Source: Ostreococcus mediterraneus (lineage: Eukaryota; Chlorophyta; Mamiellophyceae; Mamiellales; Bathycoccaceae). From it: 64,000 nt of DNA. The first letter of the stretch is position 1. Every line of letters starts with the position of its first letter. This document shows, piece by piece, positions 56,901 to 64,000 of the stretch. Made by a program: the position numbers and the translations under genes. The notes below the pieces were generated by a model. The model saw only the letters and a program-made list of their open reading frames with translations. It was not told the origin of the DNA and did not search any database. The stretch is from NCBI GenBank assembly GCA_012295225.1, contig WMKK01000002.1:193167-257166 (forward strand), given 5' to 3'.

Positions 56901-58583
56901 ACGTATGGACCCGCTTGGTGGTCTGCAAAAGCGACGACCTTTTACTTCCCCGCGACAACGTTCTTTGTTCTGGGTGGTTTCACCCTCAGTCATGCGTTAA
57001 ATGGTAAACCAGTCAAGAAGGGTACGTGGTTGTCATTCTACAACTCGAGGTTCCAGACTCTGTTCCCTCTGTACCTTTTGTCACTTCTCTGCGGCCTCGT
57101 AAACGTTCTCGTGGTGTGTCGCCCAGAGATTTTCAGTGATGAATTCAGCTGGCAGCCTCATAACGACACCCTAACTCTCACATCTGGAAAGCTCGCGCAA
57201 TGCCAAACGAGCCCAGTCGAGATGCCCTACGGTGCATGGTTATTGATGACATTGGTCGTCTTCTGCTTTGGATTACAAACTTGGTTCCCACTTTGGCTTT
57301 TGAGTTCGTGGTTCATGTATTATACGTGGTTCAATGGTGTGTACTACTTCATCATTCTCGTCTTCCCTTTCATGCAAAACGCGCTTGCACGGGTCAAGGG
57401 CGACGTCAAAGCCATACAGAAGTGGTTCATCATATATTCGGTCGGGACGTTAATGACAGCTGGTCTTTTGGCTTGTTATTACGCCTTTCCAGCCTGGGAA
57501 GAGCAAGATGACGTTTCGAAGGCTAAAAGCTGGAAGGCAAACGCTCAAAATATTTATGCTCTGTCGACGATGATGTTCCCACCGTACTGGGTTCCATGTG
57601 TCGGTTCAGGCATGGCTGCCTACTTCTTGTACGATGCAGTGCGCCCGAATGAGTCTCATAAAAAACGCTTGTATGGACGTATCGCGGACGTGTTGACTCT
57701 TGCATACTTTGCGTTCCACCTGGCGCACTTTTTTGATATTGATTGGCCATATCCGATCAAAGTCACGGGGAAAATGTGGGAAGTGGTGCCGGAAGAACAT
57801 CACAATTGGGCGACAGGTATCAAACGTTACGTGTGGTCAGTGTTGATCACCCGTCTCTATGCCCCGACAATAGCCGTGTGGATTGCTCTGTTATCGATTC
57901 CGAACGGAAGTGTGACCGGCAAGCTCTTGGAATCAAACATTCTTACCAAGGTTTTGGCGCCGACGTCTTACGGTTGCTTCCTCTTCCATCAGATTATCGG
58001 CCAGTGGTACTGGTGGGCCACTCGAGGCGGAAGCAATGTGCCAGCAACTTACGTTGGACATAAAGGTGACTGGTCTTGGTGGGCGTACCCGAAAGAGTAT
58101 TACTGGTTCTCTCCTCAGCCGCTTCCGGTTGCTTGGTACGAGTTCTTCTTTGTCGTTGGATTAGTCACGTGTTTCTCTGCATTTGTAGACAGAGTTCTGA
58201 ACGCACCTTTAACCGTTTTGTGGATCAAATTTATCAACTTCTTCCAGAGAATCATATGGCCTGGATCCGTTGATGTCAACAAGAAGAAATCGGGACACGT
58301 GTCACCGACTCAGTCTGTGCTCAATGCCGTCACGGCGCTCACTGGCATCGACGACAATGTCTCTCTCGATGATTCTTTCGATGAGATTGGCCTCGTCTCA
58401 GTCGGTCTACCCGTTTTGGTCGGATTAATCAACGCTCAAGAGAATTTTGACGCCATATCGGCTCAAGATATCGCTCACTGTGCGAATTTGAAAGCCTTAG
58501 TAGAAGTGCTTGAAGCCAAAAGAAAGTTTTCAGAGGCAGCGACGGGTCTCGGCACGGCTTTGAGAGCCAGTCGCAGGAAATGA
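53961..58583 (+). CDS. Four-domain fusion: FSH1 serine hydrolase - AMP-forming ligase - acyltransferase 3 - carrier protein
   Basis: 1,540 residues, start fixed by an in-frame TAG just upstream. (1) FSH1-type alpha/beta hydrolase, about 70-290, triad visible as GFSQGG (~168), QDRF (~235) and GGHSVP (~270). (2) ANL adenylation domain, about 400-925: LLRTSGTTSKPKVV, YSMSEQMP, YLRTGDIARMDGDGFLYLTG, RSKELIKRGGEQVSP, and the catalytic-Lys motif LPRTSTNKYKRAGL. (3) Acyltransferase-3 (OafA-like) membrane domain, about 948-1430: LSGLRYCMAVGVMFNHIG, then FYNSRFQTLFPLYLLSL and further TM helices. (4) Carrier domain, about 1437-1520, with SLDDSFDEIGLVSVGLPVL; Ser1480 is in the phosphopantetheine position. 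Probably activates a carboxylic acid, loads it on the carrier and passes it to an acceptor across or at a membrane, the hydrolase acting as thioesterase or esterase. Substrate unknown. Confidence 0.88.
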   Translation: MSDAGDVVERTQSDVAVRGARSLHASPSMRRVHASMRARTQRTLLSMKTLRRSLTHSRGANDAREAVDNCLVLHGWRSNMDVSKLQAKRLRLLAKFRKAHCVNGTQAVDAAADEATMELLDGPWFSWVDDRDGSLGMSEEARCEALREALRGVAKCALAHGPYKSVIGFSQGGAIATLLSIPEVLQAIGIEFGYLWQSSVVFCGASASLLDLTERALGISLENCKSHVPSLHVFGFQDRFKPQGEALMHRFETYNKSGKLIRHCLYFDGGHSVPAGLERDQGFHADFLTWLNEVTSSPVLLHPCRDKGVLYSMPQLIEASDLDYDSFKFETQPTVRREEMDLAERGEGDGDNDSATSTYATVDFLSSEASGTTKISTPSGNKLTFHTERASLAICNVQSNADKLTVPELLSKTPRDSVLLRGMKSSQTPMTYGDMIDFIKGGDGDLRKISASAESVVAYNVPPGPVGACAFLAIASQCTAVPLDPGITEEDAYDALTSCGVTLLILFRASNEEAIERAGQRAGIPIKWYVMDDDEKPAGSYIPESPQPISKGSTALELPREAVGLLLRTSGTTSKPKVVPLIVEALTSNAATLAASLELNGRDICINAMPLFHIGGLSCSILATVAAKSSVICCMKFDAAVFYDTITGADIKPTWYSAVPTIHLTVLQYGNAISRGAKPTHALRFIRSGAAALSHADAQKLHDFWGIPIIPTYSMSEQMPISGKNVKLNLEDRPDTVGQPLMCSVALVADGNCRPTSPFGQQGELIISGDNVMRAYQNSEEANNKTYMYVGDKRYLRTGDIARMDGDGFLYLTGRSKELIKRGGEQVSPLKVEAVLVQHPAVRVAVVFSVPSALWGEEVGVAVVLHDDHVDRPDDAILSIKKMMTTSKELARFEIPAHWKVVLDKDLPRTSTNKYKRAGLADILGMSKKVEETACSLKKNSAKPAVVSTGLSGLRYCMAVGVMFNHIGAVWQGDDERNPLTYGPAWWSAKATTFYFPATTFFVLGGFTLSHALNGKPVKKGTWLSFYNSRFQTLFPLYLLSLLCGLVNVLVVCRPEIFSDEFSWQPHNDTLTLTSGKLAQCQTSPVEMPYGAWLLMTLVVFCFGLQTWFPLWLLSSWFMYYTWFNGVYYFIILVFPFMQNALARVKGDVKAIQKWFIIYSVGTLMTAGLLACYYAFPAWEEQDDVSKAKSWKANAQNIYALSTMMFPPYWVPCVGSGMAAYFLYDAVRPNESHKKRLYGRIADVLTLAYFAFHLAHFFDIDWPYPIKVTGKMWEVVPEEHHNWATGIKRYVWSVLITRLYAPTIAVWIALLSIPNGSVTGKLLESNILTKVLAPTSYGCFLFHQIIGQWYWWATRGGSNVPATYVGHKGDWSWWAYPKEYYWFSPQPLPVAWYEFFFVVGLVTCFSAFVDRVLNAPLTVLWIKFINFFQRIIWPGSVDVNKKKSGHVSPTQSVLNAVTALTGIDDNVSLDDSFDEIGLVSVGLPVLVGLINAQENFDAISAQDIAHCANLKALVEVLEAKRKFSEAATGLGTALRASRRK

Positions 58584-58735
58584 GCCGTAACGTAGTTGTT
58601 CGCTGTCAAGTCAGCTAAGGCGCTCGCTTCGCTCGATGGTCGTCCCAAGGTGAATGCAGATAATTGCAAAATACATGTGTTGCACAGTAATGTCTATTGC
58701 GTAAATAAACGATCCAATAATGGATCCACAGCGCG

Positions 58736-59008
58736 ATGGACGAGGAGATGGAGAACGTCATCGTCATTCAAGACGACCACGTGATTGCCATCCTTTTGGT
58801 GCGTATTGTGTGTGTAATAGAGAAATCACCCAAAAGAGAGTATTCTACTAACATTTCACGCCATTATTTCGTGATGTAGGACCTCGCGGGACTCTCTCGG
58901 CCAATCACGACTCGAGGCCCTGTCAAGCGCAAGGGTTTTGGTTTTGGTTTCGCAATTACACAGACTTACGACTCGCTAGACTACGATCATGTGCTCCCCC
59001 GTGTTTAG
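58736..59008 (+). CDS. 63-residue protein with one intron
   Basis: Exons 58736-58798 and 58880-59008, phase 0, joined across an 81-nt intron with donor GTGCGT, a perfect TACTAAC branch sequence at 58846-58852, and acceptor TAG. Product: MDEEMENVIVIQDDHVIAIL, then LDLAGLSRPITTRGPVKRKG, then FGFGFAITQTYDSLDYDHVL and PRV. The signal quality of the intron makes chance unlikely. The C-terminal RKGFGFGF..TQTYDSLDYD looks like a conserved short motif, but I do not recognise the family. Too short to be found by length-based gene callers. It lies 152 bp after the fusion gene and before RPL32, same strand. Confidence 0.6.
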
Positions 59009-59105
59009 CGCGTATAAAAACCAAAACCCTCGCGACGAACGGCTGCGGTGTGTACACGCCATCGATCGCGACGGGCTCCGTCTTTTCCAGCCGCGTAGAG
59101 GCAAG

Positions 59106-59402
59106 GTACGTGCGAGTGACGCCGTGGTGTGACGCGACGAGACACCTATTGGATGGATCGGAGACGTGCGCTCGACGCGCGCGCTCGGCGCGGGACGCGT
59201 CGCGCGTCAGGTGCACCGTCGCGCGATGGGGAGATCCTAGGATTAGGGCTATCGCGCGCGCCGCGCCGCGTGTTGCGCGGGCGGGGAGACGCGCACGCGG
59301 CGAGGGCGAGAAGGCGAGAGCATGCGCGAGATAAAAGAGGCATTTAAATAAATGCAGACACTGACGATGATGCCGTGACGTCTCTTTCGTTGACGCACAC
59401 AG
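59106..59402 (+). other. Probable 5'UTR intron of RPL32
   Basis: A GTACGT donor at 59106 and a CACACAG acceptor ending at 59402, with a CTGAC motif at 59361-59365 (37-41 nt before the acceptor, as in other introns here), lie just before the RPL32 ATG. Splicing would leave a short leader. The interior is GC-rich without a credible coding frame. Confidence 0.5.
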
Positions 59403-59419
59403 GACACTCGCAAAGCACA

Positions 59420-60073
59420 ATGGTTCAACCTTTGCTCAAGGGCTCGGACAAGGTTCAAAAGCGTTCCAAGACGTTCAAGAAGTACCAATCGGACCGCTTC
59501 AAGCGCTTGCAAAACGTAAGTATATATTGTTGTTTGTTGATATTTTGCCTCGGAGCGCGACGCGAGAGGTCGACGACGGGTGTTGGTGTGGTGAGGCGGT
59601 GGTGGACGACCCTAAAAGCGTCGCCGACGCGCCCGACGCGACACGTAACATCCATCGCGACTCAAACACGTATGCGCGGTAACGCGCCGTGAATTATCGA
59701 AACCTTATGATCTATTACGTGTGAACATGACACTGACCGAGCTCTTTTTTCATTTATGCAGACGTCATGGAGACGCCCGAAAGGTATTGACTCCCGCGAA
59801 CGCCGCAAGTTCAAGGGCTTGCCGCCGATGCCGAACGTTGGTTACGGTACGGCCAAGAAGTACAAGCACGTTTTGCCGAGTGGTTTCTTGAAGTTCGTTG
59901 TTCACAACGTCAAGGACCTCGACATGCTCCTCATGCACAACCGCAAGTATGCCGCGGAGATTGCGCACGGTGTGTCTACTCTCAACCGCAAGGCGATCGT
60001 TGAGCGTGCTCGTCAGCTTAACGTGAAGGTCACCAACGGTGCGGCTCGTCTTCGCAGCGAAGAAGACGAATAA
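59420..60073 (+). CDS. RPL32: 60S ribosomal protein L32 (eL32), two coding exons
   Basis: Exons 59420-59515 and 59762-60073, joined in phase 0, give 135 residues, the same length as human eL32. Junction: [23 protein letters not shown]. Donor GTAAGT, branch CTGAC at 59733-59737, acceptor GCAG ending 59761 (246-nt intron). Conserved blocks: [56 protein letters not shown] and ARLRSEEDE at the C-terminus. Structural protein of the large subunit. Together with RPS3 it accounts for three of the seven introns resolved in this window. Confidence 0.97.
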
Positions 60074-60411
60074 ACGTCGTCTTCTTAGCTTTAAACTTAG
60101 GAGCAGTGTTGTTCGAGGAGGGTGTGATTTGGAACAGTCTTGTCATAGGAAAGACTTTATTCGTCAAAATTTCTCTTTTGCCATCGCCCTCGCCTTCTTT
60201 CGCTCAGTTCGCGCTCGCTACATTTATTAAATATACGCCGCATTGCACACAAAAAACTTCATCTACTGAAGTCTCTCCATGGTTGCTGGGCTGCTTGATG
60301 CAATCGTCGTGTTTTGTGGTCAAGAATATTCTGAACACCCGAGCGGCGCGCTCTGCCGTCGCTACCACAGTTTGAGACGTGCGCGTGTGTCATCTGTGGC
60401 GCGCGCCACGC
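60074..60411. other. 338-bp spacer, nothing recognised
   Basis: Lies between the RPL32 stop and the ATG of the HEAT-repeat gene. It has AT-richer sequence with a possible 3' end signal region after RPL32 and a TTTATTAAATATACG stretch that could be promoter-like for the next gene. The short open frames in it are not protein-like. Confidence 0.4.
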
Positions 60412-62403
60412 ATGGCTGAAGACGATCACTCCGCGAATGATCCGTCGTCAACAGTGTCGACGGATACATCGCTTACTCTTGATACGCTTCCGGAGTTGGA
60501 GAAGTTCATCGATGTCGACGAGGCTGTGTTGGCGGATGACTACACAGACGACGTTGCGGGCTCGAGCGAGCTCGAACGCACGGCTAAGTACTGTAGAGAC
60601 TGCCACGTAGCATCTCAAAGATTGTACCACGTTGATGCGCTGTCACGTGTGTGCACTTCCCTGGAAGATGAGCATTCGTTTCCAATTGACTTGATAACTG
60701 ACTTGGCTGAGGACGATGACAACGACGTGAGGAGGTCGATTGCGATGCAGATGGATGCATTTGCGAGTTGTCTCGCGCGATTTAGCGATAGATTGGATCA
60801 GTTAAATGCGATCAAACTCCTGGGAGTCACGTTTATGTTAGTCGAAGACGACTGCGAGGAAGTCATAGAGGCTGCTGAAAATGCTTGCAGCGTGGTGGCT
60901 TCGTTGTTATCTCAAGATAAGCAGAGAAGTCTTCTACTATCGACGTTGCAGACTTTTGGAGAAAGTGAGGAAGAAGAAGTTCGCATGAGTTCGGCGAAGA
61001 TTCTAGGTAGTTTAGCAAAAACTGTCGGCTTAGACATGACGAAGAGTCACGTGTTGCCAAGTTTGTTAAATTTGACGACGGATGAAGAGTTCAGAGTACG
61101 TCAAACTGTCGCATCTTCAATATGTGAAACTATTGAGGTGTTAGATAGCAAAACCGTGCTAGACTCGGTGTTGCCCGCTTTCATGCAATTGTCCAAAGAC
61201 AGTGTTTGGGCGGTCAGAGCGGCGTGCGCAAAACATATTGTGAGACTGGTTCAAGCCATTCCAAGTGACCAAATGCTCGTCATAGCATCCGAGGCTTTTG
61301 ACCCACTCGCAAATGACGTTAGCTTTAATGTTCGCACGGCTGCTTTCGAGCAACTCGGACCGCTTATCTTTGAGTTAGGCTCCGTGGAAGTGCCGACAAT
61401 ATTTGTTGACTATTTCACAAGCATGGCAGAGAGTTCGACGAGCAGCAGCGCGCTGCAGCAGACTTGTGCGTATAACCTCCCTGGAGTAGCGCTAGCGTTG
61501 ACCGATAAGCGTTGGTTCGAGCTACGTCCGGCGTTTAGTCTGCTTGCCGCAAGCTTGAATTGGCGTGTGCGCCGTACTTTAGGATGCTCGTTGCATGATG
61601 TAGCAAAAATCATCGGGCGGGACAACACTGAGAAGGATTTACTGCCAGTGCTTGAGAAGCTATTAGAGGATACAGACGACGTGAAAATCGGCGTCGTAAA
61701 CCATTTAGCAGACACGCTTTCAATAGTCGGATCAGCAGCGCGTCTTTCCTTATGTCGACTGCTTACGACATTTAACTCACAGGACGCTGAAAAGATTGGA
61801 AACTGGCGCATTCGCTTTGCGCTAGCGGAGCAACTCCTCCCACTCACAAGATTAATGTCAGGAGCAGCGACGGCTGAATTCATAGTGCCCATCCTACTAT
61901 TATACCTTGATGATGCTGCCGCTGTCGTTCGTGACAAAGCAGTAGAAGTAGTGGGCAAAGTCCTAACACACGCCGCTCGAGACCTTTCTTGGTATTCAGA
62001 ACCCATAGTAAATGCGCTTTCGTCAGTAAAATTATTGGCCACGAGTCATAGATGGTCTGACAGAAGAGCGTATGTGAACATTTCACTGGCCCTTGCCATG
62101 GAAGTAGAGCAGCGAGTCGTGATTGATGAATTGATGCCACTCTTAGTCATGCTTGCTGAGGACTCTGTCGTCGCTGTTCGACTCGCGTTGAGTAATCTTC
62201 TTTTGGAGACTTTGGTATTGGATCCTTCGTATTTATCTCTTCCGGATATTGGAGCAGCTTTATATATACTTAAAGCCGATAGAGATTCGCGGGTGGTTCA
62301 GATGGCGCAAAAAGCTGAGGCGCAAGCAAAAGCGCAGACGGAAGTAAAGGTAGGAGAGTTCACCTCAGCGCGTGATGTTCACTTCGCCCCGACAGGATTG
62401 TGA
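60412..62403 (+). CDS. HEAT-repeat phosphatase regulatory subunit (PP4R1 / PP2A-A-like)
   Basis: 663 residues from ATG 60412 (upstream only a GTG). Tandem HEAT repeats fill the protein; each has the D-x-V-R/K ending, for example LAEDDDNDVRRSIAMQMDAF, EEEEVRMSSAKILGSLAKTV, DEEFRVRQTVASSICETIEV, KDSVWAVRAACAKHIVRLVQ and WRIRFALAEQLLPLTRLMSG. This last pattern is shared with the PP2A scaffold PR65. The acidic N-terminus and overall order fit serine/threonine-protein phosphatase 4 regulatory subunit 1 better than PR65/A, which is shorter and starts directly with repeats. It would act as a scaffold for a PP4- or PP2A-type catalytic subunit. A true PR65 elsewhere in the genome would settle the choice. 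Confidence 0.72.
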   Translation: MAEDDHSANDPSSTVSTDTSLTLDTLPELEKFIDVDEAVLADDYTDDVAGSSELERTAKYCRDCHVASQRLYHVDALSRVCTSLEDEHSFPIDLITDLAEDDDNDVRRSIAMQMDAFASCLARFSDRLDQLNAIKLLGVTFMLVEDDCEEVIEAAENACSVVASLLSQDKQRSLLLSTLQTFGESEEEEVRMSSAKILGSLAKTVGLDMTKSHVLPSLLNLTTDEEFRVRQTVASSICETIEVLDSKTVLDSVLPAFMQLSKDSVWAVRAACAKHIVRLVQAIPSDQMLVIASEAFDPLANDVSFNVRTAAFEQLGPLIFELGSVEVPTIFVDYFTSMAESSTSSSALQQTCAYNLPGVALALTDKRWFELRPAFSLLAASLNWRVRRTLGCSLHDVAKIIGRDNTEKDLLPVLEKLLEDTDDVKIGVVNHLADTLSIVGSAARLSLCRLLTTFNSQDAEKIGNWRIRFALAEQLLPLTRLMSGAATAEFIVPILLLYLDDAAAVVRDKAVEVVGKVLTHAARDLSWYSEPIVNALSSVKLLATSHRWSDRRAYVNISLALAMEVEQRVVIDELMPLLVMLAEDSVVAVRLALSNLLLETLVLDPSYLSLPDIGAALYILKADRDSRVVQMAQKAEAQAKAQTEVKVGEFTSARDVHFAPTGL

Positions 62404-62492
62404 TGTTATGCATGTCATTTTGTGTCATGGTAGATAGATCATTATTATTAGCTAGAGTATTGTTGTTAAAGACTTAGTTGAAATCTAAAAAT

Positions 62493-63356
62493 CTATTGGT
62501 AAACGCCCACCTCGGCGGCGCGAATTACTCTATCCGCCAAAGTGTAGCCCACTTTCGTGACAGCCGCAACTTGCCCAGCCTTTGCGTCTGAGCCCGCCGG
62601 GATGGGAACGTTGAACAGCGCCATGTGCATGTTTGCATCGAATTCTTCACCTTCAGGGTTAAACTTGACAACATCATTCTTCTTAAACGTCGACGCCAGC
62701 TGCTTCTCAGTCATCACCACACCTTCGTGGAAACTCTTGAGCATCTTCTTTACCTTCTCGACATCTGTCTCGTCATCTATATTCGTTACGGTGGCAATGG
62801 CACGATCCAAATTATCAGCAACGTCCAACAAGTCTTTGCAGAAGCCTTGAATGGCAAACTTTTTAGCGTCCTCAGCTTGGCGACGTGTGCGTTCGCGCAA
62901 GTTCTCCATCTCCGCCAGCGTACGCAACAACCTATCGCTCATATCTTTCACTTTTGCGTCTTTCTCTTCCAACTCCGCTCGAAGCTGGGTCAGTTCATCT
63001 CCTTCTTGCTCGCCCTCGCCATTTTCGTTAGCCTCTTCTGCCTCCTCACCTTCTTGTTCTTTATCTTCAGCGTTGCTTCCGGCAGAGTACGCGCGCGTCG
63101 CGTCAACTCTGAACTCTTCTGCGAACGCGTGACCGAGCGCGCGAGCACGCACGCCGTGCAGCACGCTCGTGCGCGCCGATGACCATCGTGTGATGTCCCC
63201 AAATGCTCGCACTTGATGATTTGTCATCGTCAACGCCGACGTCGATTTCACCCCTGCACCCAATCCATCGCTCGCGATTGTTGCTACTTTTGACACCCCA
63301 CTAGGATGCGCAGATTGTCGTAGAACGCCACGCGCGAGTCGCAAAGCCCGAGACAT
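62493..63356 (-). CDS. GrpE nucleotide-exchange factor, mitochondrial
   Basis: 287 residues. The first ~90 residues contain a basic amphipathic leader (MSRALRLARGVLRQSAHPSG), typical of mitochondrial import, then an acidic linker. The long GrpE helix is ELEEKDAKVKDMSDRLLRTL..AEMENLRERTRRQAEDAKK, followed by DLLDVADNLDRAIATV, the head beta domain (GEEFDANMHMALFNVP) and the C-terminal VTKVGYTLADRVIRAAEVGV. It is the exchange factor of mitochondrial Hsp70 for import and folding (Mge1 type). All GrpE hallmarks are intact. A plastid location cannot be excluded from the leader alone. The ATG at 63356 is the first Met. Confidence 0.93.
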   Translation of the reverse strand: MSRALRLARGVLRQSAHPSGVSKVATIASDGLGAGVKSTSALTMTNHQVRAFGDITRWSSARTSVLHGVRARALGHAFAEEFRVDATRAYSAGSNAEDKEQEGEEAEEANENGEGEQEGDELTQLRAELEEKDAKVKDMSDRLLRTLAEMENLRERTRRQAEDAKKFAIQGFCKDLLDVADNLDRAIATVTNIDDETDVEKVKKMLKSFHEGVVMTEKQLASTFKKNDVVKFNPEGEEFDANMHMALFNVPIPAGSDAKAGQVAAVTKVGYTLADRVIRAAEVGVYQ

Positions 63357-63607
63357 TATTTTGTAACTCGCCTATGGTCTAAATGCACGACTCGCGTCGA
63401 ATTCTGATGATGGCACGGATGCCCCCACTGTGTGCGTGATGACGATTGCACGGGCACCCATGTACCCTAGACGCGCGCGAACACGCGCGAACCAGCGCTC
63501 GTTTGAAACTTCATGCGACGCCGACGACGCTATCGATGGATGTGAGACATGAAAACATGTCTAAAACTATTTTTGTATACATTCTACGAGCTATTTGAAA
63601 TCGTGTG

Positions 63608-64000
63608 CTAAAATAAAAACGCACTCTGTTGACTAAGTTCGCGCGCGAAACGTTCGGCGAAATGAGCGTTTTTCAACGCAACCTCGTCAATAAAATCGTC
63701 CTTGTGATGCTCATTCGTCGTGAATGCAGCCGCTTTCTTGTCGCAAATCTGTTTTTCTAATGCCAATTTATACTTTAAAGTCGCAATCTTTGCGGCTTTG
63801 AGGTTTTCTTCGAGATCTTTGTTTGCCCGTTCAAAGTCGCCCTCTTGAGCGATTCGCCGTTCGCGCTCTTCCTCCTCTTTGCGCGCTTTTTTCTCCTCAA
63901 TTTCTTTGATTTGTCGAGCTCGCACATTGACACATTCTTGCATTAATTCCATTCTTGCCAGCTCTGCAAGTTTACGGGTATTTTCTTGGCGTCTTTCGTG
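63608..64000 (-). CDS. C-terminal part of a Glu/Lys-rich coiled-coil protein (cut by window edge)
   Basis: The frame is open from the right edge (base 64000) to the stop at 63608, about 130 residues, so the gene starts outside the window. The sequence is a single highly charged helix (RQIKEIEEKKARKEEEERER, ANKDLEENLKAAKIATLKYK) ending EVALKNAHFAERFARELSQQ. The composition resembles trichohyalin/plectin-homology (TPH) proteins of cilia and centrosomes, but the match is mainly compositional. If a TPH protein, it would be notable in an alga thought to lack flagella. The 250 bp between it and GrpE has nothing recognisable. Confidence 0.6.
   Translation of the reverse strand, partial: HERRQENTRKLAELARMELMQECVNVRARQIKEIEEKKARKEEEERERRIAQEGDFERANKDLEENLKAAKIATLKYKLALEKQICDKKAAAFTTNEHHKDDFIDEVALKNAHFAERFARELSQQSAFLF

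Overview
The window looks like a nuclear chromosome segment of a very small, gene-dense green alga. The best fit is a prasinophyte of the Mamiellales, with Ostreococcus the closest match. Coding sequence covers most of both strands, intergenic gaps are often under 150 bp, introns are rare and short, and many proteins have plastid or mitochondrial leaders. Recognisable genes are plant/green-lineage or general eukaryotic: HISN2-type HisI-HisE fusion, TadA, CDC6, CTR9, CNOT9, IK/RED, PIG-N, RPS3, RPL32, GrpE, STN1 and TMF. The species call is inference. The assembly has one 80-N gap inside a tandem repeat and one single N inside CTR9.

Layout. 1-9.2 kb: CDC6 (cut by the left edge), a universal-stress-like protein, an ankyrin protein, histidine biosynthesis HisI-HisE, organellar TadA, an acidic S1-domain protein, a small array of telo-box-like repeats, an ankyrin-type fragment and an ACT-domain protein. 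9.3-20.3 kb: apyrase, a coiled-coil gene with one intron, an FG nucleoporin, an ankyrin protein and GPI ethanolamine-phosphate transferase 1. 20.4-29.0 kb: an unknown acidic protein head to head with IK/RED, a LOG-like phosphoribohydrolase whose stop codon lies in a 76-bp tandem repeat, an At1g01500-like membrane protein, CNOT9, an ER TPR protein and an unknown plastid membrane protein. 29.1-40 kb: CTR9, a Claspin/Mrc1-like protein, RPS3 (three exons), a possible very small gene, a TMF-type golgin and STN1.

40.0-58.6 kb is the most unusual part. An uninterrupted 13.2-kb gene encodes a roughly 4,390-residue surface protein: a signal peptide, about 25 IPT/TIG-like repeats, a Cys-rich repeat block, 11-12 membrane segments, and a cytoplasmic tail with repeated Trp-Leu helices alternating with Ser/Asp clusters. 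Head to head with it lies a 1,540-residue fusion of an FSH1-type serine hydrolase, an AMP-forming ligase, an acyltransferase-3 membrane domain and a C-terminal carrier domain. This looks like a single-chain activate/carry/transfer machine, loosely comparable in logic to bacterial dlt systems. These two are the best candidates for undescribed biology.

58.7-64 kb: a 63-residue gene whose intron carries a perfect TACTAAC branch site, RPL32 (135 aa, with a probable 5'UTR intron), a HEAT-repeat phosphatase regulatory subunit, mitochondrial GrpE, and the C-terminal end of a coiled-coil protein cut by the right edge. Most introns found share a CTGAC branch motif about 25-41 nt before the acceptor.
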